Source of the DNA: Petunia secreta | Taxonomy: Eukaryota; Streptophyta; Magnoliopsida; Solanales; Solanaceae | DNA length: 64,000 nucleotides | NCBI GenBank assembly: GCA_029990175.1 | Contig: JARKIP010000065.1 | Location: 3,290,501 to 3,354,500, forward strand | Direction: 5' to 3' | Shown here: positions 31,817 through 43,760 of the stretch, piece after piece | How positions within the stretch are numbered: the first letter of the stretch is position 1 | How the letters are laid out: each line of letters starts with the position of its first letter | The notes under the pieces: model-generated | Told to the model about the DNA's origin: nothing | Database searches by the model: none | Seen by the model: the letters and a program-made list of their open reading frames with translations, nothing else | Position numbers and translations under genes: made by a program

Positions 31817-33130
31817 TATGGGTGTCAAACGGGTATACGGGTCCGGGTTCGGGTTGTAAAATTGTAACCCCGCAGGTTCGGGGTACGGGTTTTTAACGGA
31901 TACGGGTTTCGGCTAGAAAAAAAAACCCGTGCAGGTTCGGGTCTTAGCGGGTAAAGGTACGTGTCGAGTCTTAACAAATCGGGTTTGGCTACGGGTTATA
32001 ATTTTATTTTTTAATAATATTATTTTAAATACTTAAAACAAATTAAAAAAAGATCAATAGGAAAAACTCAAAGAGTTACTTTATTTAAGATACTTGAACT
32101 ATTAAAGTCTTAAATATTAAACTTCCAAATTTAAAAAGTGCAACATCAAAACTATAATGAAAATTTAAATTACAAATTTAAATATGCCTAATTCTTTGTG
32201 TAATTTCTTCCATGTCATTTCCATCATGCTCCGGTGTAGGTGCCATTGATGGTGCTTGATCACTTAACAGAATTTCTACAAGGTTATCATCTTGTTCTAG
32301 TGAGTCTTCAATTCCGTGATTTCTTCGCTCCGATCTAATCCAGTCTCGTAAACAAACTAGAACGTCCAAAGCATTATTACCCAAAGAGTGGCGGGTATCA
32401 CCTATCATTTGTCTTCCTTTGCTAAATGCACTTTCTGATGCAACTGTTGAAACTGGTACAGCTAAAACATCTCGGGCCATTGCTGCAAGAATCGAATATT
32501 GCTTTTCATTCTTCTTCCACCATTTCAACGGGCTAAAGTCCTTAGTGCGAGTCTCCAACTGTCAAAGGCCACCTTCCAAGGAATTATGCTTTATGTTAGA
32601 AAGCAATTAGTTGTATGCGACGACATGTAATTCAAAATATTTTATGTAGTGAATTAAATAATTATATTTTCTAATAAATACGATCCCATAATTACTTTGT
32701 CCGACTCCAAGTAGCTTATTTTCTGAGGAATATATCGAAATTAATAGTTGAAGTTCTATACCATATTAGAGTAACATATATTCAAACTTCAAAGTGTTGA
32801 TTTATTATGGAATATAAAGTATTTTTTTAATTAAATAAATAATTTGTTTCTCTTGAACATATTTCACTACTAACAATATGGACACAAAACAAATTAAACC
32901 ATGAGTGGCAAACTTGTGTATACATTTCCCTCTACGTACAAGTTTTATTACTCAGTTTATTTTAACGGGTACGGGTACGGGTATATCCATTAATACCCCA
33001 TAATTTTGACGGGTCTTAACGGATACGGGTATTTGTTAAGAAAAAAAAAACCCGTTCGGGTAGGGGGTATTTTAGGGGGTCTACGGGTCCGGGTTTTGAC
33101 GGGTAGACCCCTACCCGTTTGACACCCATA
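31817..33130 (-). mobile_element. hAT transposon, internally deleted
   Basis: A 1,314-bp element with perfect 19-bp terminal inverted repeats, TATGGGTGTCAAACGGGTA. It is flanked by the 8-bp duplication AGTTATGG at 31809-31816 and 33131-33138. Subterminal DNA at both ends is packed with GGGTACGGGT-like words in both orientations. Only the C-terminal end of a hAT transposase remains (32178-32558), so the copy cannot move alone but keeps ends that a relative could mobilise. It sits in the 5' LTR of element 3. Confidence 0.93.
32178..32558 (-). pseudogene. hAT transposase C-terminal dimerisation domain fragment
   Basis: A 126-codon frame. It reads WWKKNEKQYSILAAMARDVL, then VPVSTVASESAFSKGR and a HSLGNNALDVLVCLRDWIR segment, the three conserved blocks of the hAT C-terminal (dimerisation) region. 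An acidic tail follows to the natural stop. The catalytic core and the zinc finger that normally precede this are absent: upstream DNA to 33130 is non-coding. The Met at 32558 is only the first available ATG, not a real start. Confidence 0.88.
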
Positions 33131-33138
33131 AGTTATGG

Positions 33139-33292
33139 GCAACCCATAAATATAATTTATTTAGAGTTTGGTTATGTGATTTTGAACCATGTACGTAGGC
33201 TTGGACTGCATATCGCGTATGCGAATCGGGTGTCGGGTTCTTGACCGGATTGTTCTAATACGTAAGGAATGAAGCCTTTAGCCTTATTTGAT
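33139..33292 (+). repeat. Element 3 5' LTR, piece 2
   Basis: It continues the LTR after the hAT target copy (33131-33138): GCAACCCATAAATATAATTT to GAATGAAGCCTTTAGCC. It ends in TTGAT (33288-33292), the target duplicated by element 2. The homologous uninterrupted stretch is seen on the opposite strand in element 2 near 34763-34900. Confidence 0.85.
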
Positions 33293-35778
33293 TGACACGG
33301 CCGGGAATCTGGTTAGGCCATGCGGGCACCCGACATCCTCCCCTAGACCCGTCGGGCGAACCCTTACCAATTAAATCAGAAAAATAAATATAACAATTCA
33401 TAAATAAGGAGATGACATTTAAAAAAAAAAAACACAGACATACTGATACCTCTAAGCTGTACAAAAGAAATTACAGCTGACTACCCAACATACTAGGTTT
33501 AGGGCTATCCAGACTAGAGATCTAAGAGTACAAAAGAAGACAGATACCTCCTGAAGGGAGCAAAATGCAACTGAAATAACAACCAATAAACTGGTGGCCA
33601 TCCAGAATAAAAGCTGGCTCACCCTGACAGCTGAAGTCGTCTTCGCTCCTTCACAACGTGGCGAACTCAATCCTGGAGCGAACATGCCGAAACGAAATAG
33701 ATAGATAAGAAACAAACAACAAACAAGGGTGAGTCAAAAGAACATAATAAGTGGGGCAGACTAGCCACCTCAAAGAATAGGATAGCTAGCCAAGGAGAAG
33801 AAACAGATAAACAAAATTTCTCTTAGTTAAATTTTAAAAAGGCAGAGCCAGATAACACCCGGAAACACGTATGAAACCATAAATTCAACTTGGGATACGA
33901 GCCAGAAACATAACAACAAATAAGCAATACACATATAAGCAGGACAGGAGTCATGTACCGTAAGTCTACACAATGTTATGAAATGAGATGAAATGAAATG
34001 AAATGTGATGCAAAGAGTCACATGTGCCCGTAATCCTATCCCGAAGCGGAATACTCCTGCATTCGAGGGGAATCCAATCTGGTAACCAACTGGAGCGGAA
34101 TACTCCTGCTCCTGGGGCGGAATACTCCTGCACCCGGTATAATATGAACCAGAGGCGCAATACTCCTGCACTCTCCTGGGGCGGAATACTTCTGCACTCG
34201 ATATAATGTAAAGCTGAGGCGGAATACTCCTACACTTAATATCTGACATAAGAGCGGAATACTCCTGCTCCTGGGGCGGAATCCTCATACCCTCAATATG
34301 ATACAATGGAGCGAAATCCTCCTGCTCTTGGGGTGGAATACTCCCGCACCCAATGATATGCAATGTAATGCATATGAATGACATATAATGCACATGAATG
34401 CAATGTGATGCAATAATAACCCTTCACCGGCGTGGGACTCTCATCAACAGCCGTGAAGTAGATGCCAACTTGCAGTCAGAGTATAATGCTCAAATCCTCA
34501 ATGCAATACCAACAACAGGACATAACATATAATATACAATGTAAATCCAAAGCTAAGGCGTAATGAGTACGCCTATCGGCAGCTGCACACGTAAGGAACA
34601 CGTGGTAGAAAATCCACGAGGCCAGGTGCCTCCAAAGAAATGGATATAAACACTTACCTCTTCCAAAAGTTAGCTCTGCTAATCAACAACCACTTTATCT
34701 TTTGGTTTCATTGCCAAACGATCCCACTCTATTCAATAGGTAGAAAAATATATCAAATTAGGCTAAAGGCTTCATTCCTCACATCTTAGGGCAATCCGGT
34801 TAGGAACCTGATACCATATTTGCATACGCAATACGCAGGCCAGGCCTATGTACAGGGTTTAAAGTCACATAACCAAATGCTAAATAAATTACATTTATAT
34901 GTTGCCCATAATTCACTGAGTACGAATATATAATCAATTCCATTATCGGAGTCCATTTGACCCTTAAAACTATTAATTGAACTTATTAAAATGATGTCTA
35001 ATATTCTAAGTTTTACCATTAAAATATATTCAAACACACGTAATAAACTCAAATAATATATTAGGATCATTACCTGAATGTTTCGGGGTAAAAATTCTAT
35101 CTTTCTCCGGCTCTTTTCTCATTTTATGGCATTTTTCTCTTTCTCCCCGTCATTTCATTTTCTTTCTATTTCATATCCTTAATGCTACTGTTTCTGTATG
35201 TTATTACCTTCGTCCTTAGCTTAAATTCTAAGGACCCACCGCCTTTCTTTCTTTTTTCTTTTTTAATCTTTTTTTTCTTTTTATTTTATTTTCTTTTCGC
35301 GACGAAAATTAAAATGGTACCCTGTGATATTCGAAATAATCCCAAATTTTGCATACAATTTATACAAAATATGTGTAACATATTTGCTAAGTCGGATCTC
35401 AAATCGGACTCCCGAAACTCAATATGCAAATTAAATAGAATAAAAGTTAAATTATTTAACTTTCGGCATTTTAGCGGAAACTAGCCGAACAACATCGAAA
35501 TTCACTTTCGAAAGTTCACAAAAGTTATAAATAATCATACAAACCTAACGGCGCTTTCGAATTTCGAATCGGAGTTCATTCGCCAAAACCAAGCTCGAAA
35601 ATCTCTTTTTAATATTTATCGACAATAAAAACTGAAACCTTCTTCCGATGCCTTTCAAACAAGGTCTTATTTAGCTCAAATTTTACAGACAGATCCTAAT
35701 GGATATTACAAATATTTTAAAATTATCGGCACGCCAATCGAAGTCCTAACTTCCGAACGACTACTTAAGGTCGTTTCA
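33293..35778 (-). repeat. Element 2 3' LTR
   Basis: A 2,486-bp LTR read leftward from TGAAACGACC (35778) to GTGTCA (33293). It differs from the 5' LTR by scattered substitutions and indels, for example about 37 bases present near 34450-34490 that are missing from the 5' copy near 57890. The array at 34043-34351 is described separately. Confidence 0.92.
34043..34351. repeat. Hairpin-repeat array in element 2 3' LTR
   Basis: About ten units built on GGAATACTCC. The 19-nt form GAGCGGAATACTCCTGCTC (34093-34111, 34252-34270) folds with GAGC pairing GCTC and GGA pairing TCC around ATAC, leaving one bulged T. The 22-nt forms add arms that differ but still pair: GAAGC with GCATTC (34043-34064), GGGGC with GCACCC (34114-34135), GAGGC with GCACTC (34152-34173), GGGGT with GCACCC (34330-34351). 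Forms of 19 and 22 nt tend to alternate. Units at 34178, 34216 and 34273 are decayed. Confidence 0.8.
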
Positions 35779-36154
35779 TTCTCCTCCACTTAAACTCTCG
35801 TTCGTCCTCGAACGAGCCTAAGTCTAAAGAAAAATTCGCACAAATAACAAGAAAACTTGCACGACCTTCATAAGCTACTCCACGGGTCTTATCTCCTGAT
35901 TACAGAATCAGAATTATAACACGTGCACCGTACTCTTTGAATAAAATATATCTTGATAATATGATAACATCATTGCCCAGCTTATTTTGACTAAACTGAC
36001 CCTTCCTCGATCACGAGTGGAGAGTTTTACCTTTTCAAAGTAAAGATACACGGAACTGTGAATGGGTTAACATGATTTAGGTGATAATCACCTCTTCGAT
36101 ATACCTTTCGATATAGAACAGGTCGATGGAACTAACAATTAGCTCATGCTTGAT
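35779..36154 (-). other. Element 2 internal 3' region, outer part
   Basis: The polypurine tract (minus strand AGTGGAGGAGAA) abuts the LTR. The rest aligns with 14738-15105 of element 1 and is non-coding. It ends where the extra integrase-bearing segment begins. Confidence 0.65.
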
Positions 36155-37127
36155 GCAATAGGGGGAGCTTTTGAAGCACCTTGTCACTACACACTATAGA
36201 AGATTTGATGCAAGCTATATTATTTTTACGAACGCCCTATGCAACACCTCAGTTGATGTTAGGATTGTTCCGCAAGCTCCTTGTGGGGATGTAGTTACTC
36301 ACATCCTAATGTATATCAAAGGTTCATCTGTACAGGGTCTATAATATAAGGATAAGGATCATGCAAATACTACTGGATAGTATGATACAGACCAGGAATG
36401 ATATTCAAACTGAACATCTACTTCAGGGTATTGTCTTTGAATTGGAAATATATTGACTTGAAAAAGTAAAAATAAAAGAGACATGTAGTTGGACAATGAG
36501 CCGAGGCAGAATACTAGCAACAAAGTTGATTATATGCGCACTTATAACGCTAAAGTAACTTCTCAAAGAGTTGAGGTATGAAGGAGATATGCCAATGATG
36601 GATGGACGATAAGCTGTACTAAACCTTTAACTCTAAATTTTCATGAAGTAAAACAGTGTCAGTATGAGGATCCAGTTCTAGTTGAATACAGACAGATACC
36701 CAGAAGAAAACCGGAGTCACCATACAGGGTTACTACTGACGATGTTCTCATGTATAAAGATAGACTTTGAGTTCCTGATGTTGTAGATTTACATGGACAG
36801 ATTATGATAGAGGCACATTATTCCAAATACACTGTTCATCCAGGTTCGACTAAGATGTACCATGATCTTAAGCAGATTTATTGGTGGGACGGAATAAAGT
36901 GTGACATAGCAGAATTTTTTTGGCTCAGCGTTCTATTTACAGTAAGTTAAAGTCGTGTCATCTTTCCAGACTTTATACCTTCAGCAGATAGGTACATATA
37001 TATCATCAGGTTGCCAGCTTGTCTCTATCATTAATAGATTATTAGTAGGTTTAGCAATGATCGACACTCATTGTAGTTTTCTGTCGTGGCCCTAGGTTTG
37101 ATCGTGACAAAAGTAGTATCAACGCCT
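36155..37127 (+). pseudogene. Inserted gypsy pol fragment (integrase zinc-binding region)
   Basis: This segment is absent at the same place in element 1 (about 15105). Read on the plus strand, opposite to its host element, 36660-36930 encodes a degenerate Del-type segment. A YRVTTDDVLMYKDRL-like strand is followed by a stop, then HGQIMIEAHYSKYTVHPGS and KMYHDLKQIYWWDGIK, the first half of the HHCC zinc finger of integrase. The catalytic core is missing. The other DNA in the segment is unassigned. Boundaries are approximate (a dozen bases). Confidence 0.65.
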
Positions 37128-40100
37128 TAGAGACTTAGTATTACCATTCAGTATTTGGAGGAAGATTCCTCCACTTAAAGCACAAACTCATGCAGTTATT
37201 TGAATAGGAATAACCATCGCATAGTCTGCTGGACTAAAGAAGATTTAGCTAAAAGCTTAACGTAGGCAGTCCTAAGCTACCAACTACCCTTTCGAGTTGC
37301 CGAACAGCTGCAACTCTCGAGTCACAACTCCATGAATTTTCTATAAGCACCACCGCCTGATGGATCAAATCAAAGGTCAAATGACGCATCTCATTACCCT
37401 TAGTAGCCTTGAAAAACAACAATGTGCTCACTGTTGACACCCACTTTTGTCCCGGAGGTTTCAATTAAAACTCTAATTATTTTAAATTAAAATTAATTTT
37501 GAAAAATTAAAGGTAATTGATTAATTTCAAATAAAAGTGACTGAAATTGCAATGCGAAGCCTTGTTTTCAGCTTACCCGCGTAATCAGTCCATTTTCCTT
37601 TATAATTAATCCTAAGAGCAAGGCTCAAATCGTTCTAACCTTAATTTTTGGCTCATCCACGCAAACACTTCATATATACATTTCATTACACATAAATACC
37701 TATTCACCAAGCCTAGAAGCCCATAGCCCATTACCCAACCTGGCCCACTTGCCTATTTCAGCCTTAACCCCTAAGCATTTCCCTAAATCAAAAATCCCTA
37801 ACCCGTTTCCCTCGTCCCCTGACCCGCGACCCGGGACAAAACCCGATCCCAGGTCATCTTCTTCGTACAAGAGTCTTGCTGGACGAGTAACACTATTCCA
37901 GTTGTGCCCTTTTGGAGTCTTCTAACTTATTCCCCAACGGATATTCAAGCTCGTCCGTTAGTTTCAAAGAGTGATCAACCTCGAGCCCTTGATCAATTGT
38001 CTTGGAGATAAGGACGAGAGGGGACGATTTGGACCCTCTCACCCTTATCTCACAAGGGATTCGATCAAAAAGTAGAGCAGTGTTTCAAAATTTCACAAGA
38101 GGTAAGAAACCCTATTTTTTTAAGTATAAATGGAAATGTTTCAGGTTTTCTAAAGGGAGCTGGAAGAGAGGGAAGAGGCAGAGGAAAATAGAAAACATGT
38201 CCTTAGCTTAAGTTTTTTTTAACGTATACATATACAAAAAGCATTCTATTTTCTGGTCTTGGTTCTGATGCACTGATCTAGTATTGCTACTGTTCTCTTT
38301 TGTATCGTCGCTTCAAATTTCGTGTCGTCTTTGTTTCGAGTTTAATTCGACTGATCCTCGCTCTTAGTTCACTGCATTGCGGCAGGTAATAAGTTCGCTT
38401 TAACTCTCGCTTCTGTATAAACATGGTCTGTAACAATGTGTGTATATATATATGTTTTATGAAATATTATTTCGGTAGTCACCGTTGGAACTGAATAAAT
38501 ATGTTGATAGGTAAATGAGATATTTATGGAATTCCTAAGCTAGAAATCTATTTGTCATATAATGCTTTTGAATGCTGATCTGTTTAGAAGGGAAGGGGAA
38601 GTATCAGGGCAGTTTGTATTTCAAGATTCATTAGTCAGTTTCTTGGCTTCTTTTCAGTTTCTGGAAGTAAGTTGTTAGTTCATTGTCTATTAAGGTAAGT
38701 TTAGGCTGCTAGGGAGTGTGTGTAAGTGTCTAGGGTTTCAAGAAGAGTTTAGATAGTAGTAGAGTTCTGGCTGGAGTCGTGTGTGTATGTATCCTTTGTT
38801 TCTAGTTGATGCAGGAAGTTGAAAAGGGCTATTTCTGGTGCAATTTGTCCAGGGGATGGGATGCTTGTCTTGCTTGAGTCTAATTAGTTCTTGGAAAGGT
38901 GTATGAGGGAGTTGTGGTTTGAAGATGATAGCTGATTTGTGAGTGTAAGTAGGATAGAAAATATGTGTTTTGGTCTGCAGGTCAGGATGTGAGTCTGGTC
39001 AAGTGTGTGAGTGTTGTTTCTAGTAGCTGGAGGTGGTGTTAAGCTTTAAGTTGATGTATTGAATGATGTTATGCATGCAACTTTGTCCCTTATTCCTTTC
39101 TGGTATCTTTTTTGTATCAGTTGTTTTTGAGTTGCCTGCCCATTCTAGTGCCCTAGGATTCAGTTTAAATCTATAGGTTCTAAGGTTGATTCTTTTCTCT
39201 TAATCTTCTGCTCATTCCTATTTAATTCTGGTTTGAGTTCAATTTCCAGTTTCTAGTTTTGGGTGTTTCCTCTCTAGTCTGACTAATGAATCCTTTAAAG
39301 CTGGCATATGTGTGGTTGTTTGTCTATAGCTTTATTTCATGTTTTCCTATTGGTTTAGTACTTATTGATCGTCTTCAAGTTTCTGCCTGTTCATGCCAAA
39401 CAATTCAAGGTTGACTTTATAAATTCTGGATTTCAAATCTTGGGGGTACAAATGTGTCCCTGTTAATCTTAAGTTATTTAATGTAGTAGTGCAAAACCCA
39501 ATTCAAGTTTTATGCTTGCAACATCATCTTGGCTTAAATCTAATCCTTTCTGTTTTGTGAGTCTAAGCTTTCTCTTGAATCTCTTCTTGTCCTCTCTGGT
39601 TTGCTTATATGTTCAAAAAGGGTAAAGATTTATAGTGGGATTGTCTGGCCTAAGTAAATTAGGTTGGTGGCTGTTTTGGACACTGTGAAGTGTGTGCAGG
39701 CGTTAGAAATGATGAGTTAGAGATGCAGAGAGCTGGTGCAGGTGGTCTGGAGATTTGTTTGGTTCTTCTCTGATGCTACAGCTACCATGCTAGGTGTTGC
39801 AGCCTGTTTTATGTTCATATCTTTTTCAGGTGGTGCATGGGCTGTTCCAGATGTTGTTGCAGTGGTATTATGGTGAGTTGAGGGAGTTTGTGATAGTGTG
39901 AAGTGTATGTGATAAGTCTGGAGTATTGTAGGTGATATAAGGTTGGTCTTGTAAGGAGGAATGAGGTTGTTTGGTTTGCAGGTCGGTGTGTGTATGTATG
40001 CTTAGTCAGTTTGTGGGTAAGCAAGGAGCTGTATATGATCTGGTTTGCCTTGGAGCCTGGACTTTGTTCAGGGAAGTAGAGTTTGAGGTGGTGTGATGTT

Positions 40101-40289
40101 TCTAGAGTTGCATGTAGGTATGTAGTTTCAGCAAGTGGTTATGTGTATGCAAGTGGTTCTGTTTTGTGAGTGAGATGAGGGTAGATATGGGTTTGTTAGT
40201 TCCAGGTTGCAAGGTTGATAGCTGGATTGTTAGGGATGTTTCAGGTTTTGGTTTGGATCAGGGCAAGAGTGTATGTGCAGGCCTGGTTT

Positions 40290-40435
40290 TCTATGTGCAG
40301 TGTGTGTGTGTATGCGAAATCTGTGTGTATGTGCAGTCTGTGTGTATATGCAGTTTGTGTATGTCCAGTAAGTATGTTTGTGTGTCTATCAAGTATAAAT
40401 GTGAGTGTATCTTGAATATGTCAGTTTGTGTGTAA
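40290..40435 (+). repeat. GTGTGTATGTGCAG low-complexity tract
   Basis: Imperfect tandem copies of GTGTGTATGTGCAGTCT. It is repeated at 52660-52805 in the 3' LTR. Overlapping open frames here are artefacts of the repeat. Confidence 0.8.
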
Positions 40436-41159
40436 AGGGGCTTCATTTAAAGAGAAGTAATAGATGTTGTCCAGTTAAGATTTATTTATTTGATGATTAA
40501 GTGAAATTTTAGGATAGTAATGAAGGGATATGTCGGCTTTAGTCGCTTCCCGGGTGTTTGTTTGTCATCTTAAGAAATGAAAAGAAAACTGTGGGAGATG
40601 TCGGCTTTTGTCGCTTCTCGTATGTCTGTTTGTCCTGTTCCTATGCCACATATTAGTTTTCTTGTAACGCTTGTTTCAAACCCTATAATTAGATACTAAT
40701 CTTTATTCTATTTGTTTTCCTTGACATGAAATTTTGGGACGAGTTGGCTAAAACTCACAAATTGGGATGGCATGCATTCGGGAGTTATTCGATCGGCTCT
40801 GTATTTTCGGGACTTGATATCCCCGAAAATGTAAAAGAAAAAATGAAAATCACAAAGTTCAAGGCTCAATAATTGAGTTTGCGCTTCCGGGTTCTATCCT
40901 CTAAACTCTATCCTTCCCCGCTCCCTTAGAAAATGCATGTTGTATAGGATTTCCCCATAGACCGGATTAGTAGCCCGGTAGGATAGAAATGATATTTGAA
41001 TTGTGAATAACTATTGTAAATTACTTAAATTGTTTTATATGAATGCTTTGTATCATTTTTTTTCGAATCGCCAATTAATTTATGGCTGTTTAGAATCATT
41101 TGTCAATTAATGAGTGCAAAATCAAATTTGACTTAAAATCGTACCCTCGTCATAACTTG

Positions 41160-41620
41160 CATTTGAATTACTTCTTCATTTATTACATTAAATATTCAAC
41201 TATTTATTTATTTAATCTTATTTATTTATTTAGTTAATCAATTAAATTTTAAACCATTATTTATTTATTTACTTAATCTAATTTATTTAATTTCAATTAA
41301 TCATTTAATCAATTAAATATTTATTTATTTATTTAATTAATCAATTATTATTCATTTACTCCTTTATTCAATTAAAATTGATAAGTATTCATTTATTTGA
41401 TTAAGTTATTTATTTTCTTATTTATTTATCTATTTATTCAATCAATTAATTAATCCCTTTATTATTATCCAATTATTTATCTAGTTTGTTTTATTTAATT
41501 ATCTAACTTCATTTAACCTTTATTTATTCTATTAAATCAATTGATCATTATTTCATTATCTATTTAATTAATCTTAAATTGGGTCATTTATTTATCTAAG
41601 TATCAGCATAATTAAAATCG
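41160..41620. repeat. ATTTATTT/AATCAATT-rich tract in the 5' LTR
   Basis: A simple AT tract of tetranucleotide-like ATTT and AATC words, present also at 53540-53960. No coding potential. Confidence 0.8.
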
Positions 41621-41936
41621 TATCTTATTTATATTATTCTTATTATCCTTATATAAATTAGCTTTGTATACTTATTATCCTTAACAAATTCGTGAAAACC
41701 GCCGGATTAACCGGATTTAGCGGATTTTCGAAAGTGCTCCCGCTAGGGACCTTCTTTCGAATTTAATAGAACTACTTACTCGAAATCTCTGATTTTTATT
41801 TAATTTCATTTAATTAAAGAATAAATTGCACTCATTAGTTAACCTCAGGTTCCTAATAATCCTTAAATTAGGTGGCGACTCCAAATAATCCCGGTGCATA
41901 CTTGTGTGCATTATTTTTTAGGGAGGGTTCAACAGC

Positions 41937-41954
41937 GCGGCGACTCCGCTGGGG
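41937..41954 (+). promoter_or_regulatory. Primer binding site of the gag-only element
   Basis: CGGCGACTCCGCTGGGGA starts two bases after the LTR. It matches, except for the first base, the TGGCGACTCCGCTGGGGA site used by Tat/Ogre elements and complementary to a tRNA-Arg 3' end. The LTR itself carries GGCGACTCC near its 3' end (about 41873), a partial copy of this site. Confidence 0.8.
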
Positions 41955-43760
41955 ATAAGCAAATGGTTCTAACCAAAAGATTTTTACGAATGTGCGTTAT
42001 TTATTTATGTGTTGATTGTATGTATGCGTAGCTTAACTCTTTGTTTGTTTGCATGCGTAGAATTAATTGTTGGAAATGAATGTATTGAAGCATGTTTTTA
42101 TTTGTGCATAGTACGCATTCCGTTCATATTTCCTCCATCATGGAGCCTGTCAATTCTCTTTCACCTCCTCGATTTCATCACGGGGCACCCACTTGACGGG
42201 TAGTTATGCAGGAAGGGCATTGCCCTTACCTCACTTTTTGAAACTTCTTTCGTGTCACCAAAAGTTAGTTCGGGATATTGAGATTGCCTGGTTTTGTCAT
42301 GGCCAGTTCTACTGCGTTGTGAGGCCAGGTCTATCCCGCATAGGTCGAGTCAGCCTCAACCGTTAGCCCACTCGTAGATGGAGCTTTTAGGAGCATGCAT
42401 GCATTTACACCTTAGTTTGGACCCGGTCCTTGATACCGCCTCCATAGTTAGGAAACCGCCCTTACTGTCAACGGGCTTTTAAAAACCCAACGACAATGCA
42501 TATTATGTGCTGTGTGATGACGAATCCTAAGTCCTAACCATGTTTTGAGCAAAATCAGATTTAGAATTTTGTCTCCTATGTTGTCTTTTAGGTCATAAAA
42601 TGGAAGAATTTAGTAGAATCTATATGGTCATAGCAGTCCACATAGAATTTGAGATCATAGACAGAATTGCAGTCCGGTGAAAGTTAGGCAGATTTGATTG
42701 GTTTGTGTTTTGGAGATGGTATGGTGTAGTGAGATCTAAGAGGCGAAGCCCCTAGTGTCTTTAAAAGATCAGTGGGGTCCCTCTCGTGAATGGATTTGCG
42801 TGTGTGCAGGCCCATGTTGACTAACTAACTACAAATTCTTATGGAATGAAGTATGCTTGTCGCATACTAGGAGAGTGAAGCCCCTATGTCTATAAACGAC
42901 CAATGGGGTCCCTCCTTGAAGACCAGTTCGGTCTTGGCTACCTAGGAAACTGAGAGGCTTGATTAAATCTGAGGACCAGTGAGGAGCCCTATGAACAAGG
43001 TCTATAAGCCTTGCAAAACCTAGGAAGCTGAGAGGCTTGACTAAAGCCGAGGACCAGTGAGGTTTTATTTTTGAAAGGCCAATTGGCGCCTTTCATGACT
43101 TGCTGTCTGGTATTGTGAAGGCAGTTGGAAATCTCACCCCTTGATGTTGTGAGATAATTGGGATGTGTGCTTGGAGGAACGTTGATGTTTGCAAAAGGTA
43201 TAGAGGTTTGTTTCAAATTTTAGGCATTTGGGTTTTAAATTTTGTGCAGAAGTTATGGAGAGCATGAGCTGTATTAGAATTTCGAGTTGACCCCAGATTT
43301 TTGGAAGTTAGTTGGGATAATGGAATTGAAATGTCGAGGCGGAGAGCTGATTGTTATCAATTATTGTTATTATTTATCGCTTACTCTAAATCTGAATTGC
43401 TCAAAACTGGCATGCACTATTTTTCGTTACCACTTGTTTGCGCGTCTTAGGCCCACCTCTGGCAAAGAGGCACCTTACAGGGTAGGAAATGTTCGCATTT
43501 TTATTTACGCTCAACTACTTGTGTTTGCCACATGTCAACTTGTTTAAAATGCAAAGCGCTACGTGATGCGCGCTATGTGATTTGTGTGCAATTTTGCCAA
43601 TGACATGCAAACTAACATGGCTACTTTTAAACTTGTTCTTTTGTTTTGTTTATCCCCAAAGCAGAGGTTTGATTTGTGCTGATTTAAGCTGGCTGATCAC
43701 TCCTATTACACAAGGGCAGAAGACCAATCTGCATACTGGTACACATTACCACAACTGACA
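41955..43760 (+). other. Leader of the gag-only element
   Basis: 1.8 kb without credible frames. Three related segments containing GAAGCCCCTA and CAATGGGGTCCCT / CAGTGGGGTCCCT are at about 42745-42785 and 42880-42920, and CTGAGAGGCTTGA with AGGACCAGTGAGG repeats at 42950-42985 and 43025-43060. Long leaders with such short repeats may serve packaging; that is inference. Confidence 0.5.

Larger units (their letters stand above)
37432..41934 (+). repeat. Gag-only element 5' LTR
   Basis: It starts TGTTGACACCCACTTTTGTC and ends GGAGGGTTCAACA. Contents: a pyrimidine-rich region with ACCCGACCCGGG-like words near 37800-37850, a GT-rich low-complexity tract (40290-40435) and an ATTTATTT-rich tract (41160-41620). 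The 69-codon frame at 38002-38211 recurs in the 3' LTR only because the LTRs are near-identical. An extra stretch of about 30 bases near 37620-37650 is missing from the 3' LTR. Confidence 0.95.

Noticed and set aside
33827..34393. 188-codon minus-strand frame with repeated IPPQEQEYSA
   Set aside because: It is the translation of the hairpin-repeat array in the LTR. The signal is in the nucleotides; frames differ between the two LTRs of the same element.
38002..38211. 69-codon frame present identically at 50373-50582
   Set aside because: The two copies are the same because they lie in paired LTRs. The peptide is basic and low in complexity, with no motif.
40166..40435. Cys/Val-rich open frame
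   Set aside because: It is a translation of a GTGTGTATGTGCAG repeat tract; every shifted frame is also open.
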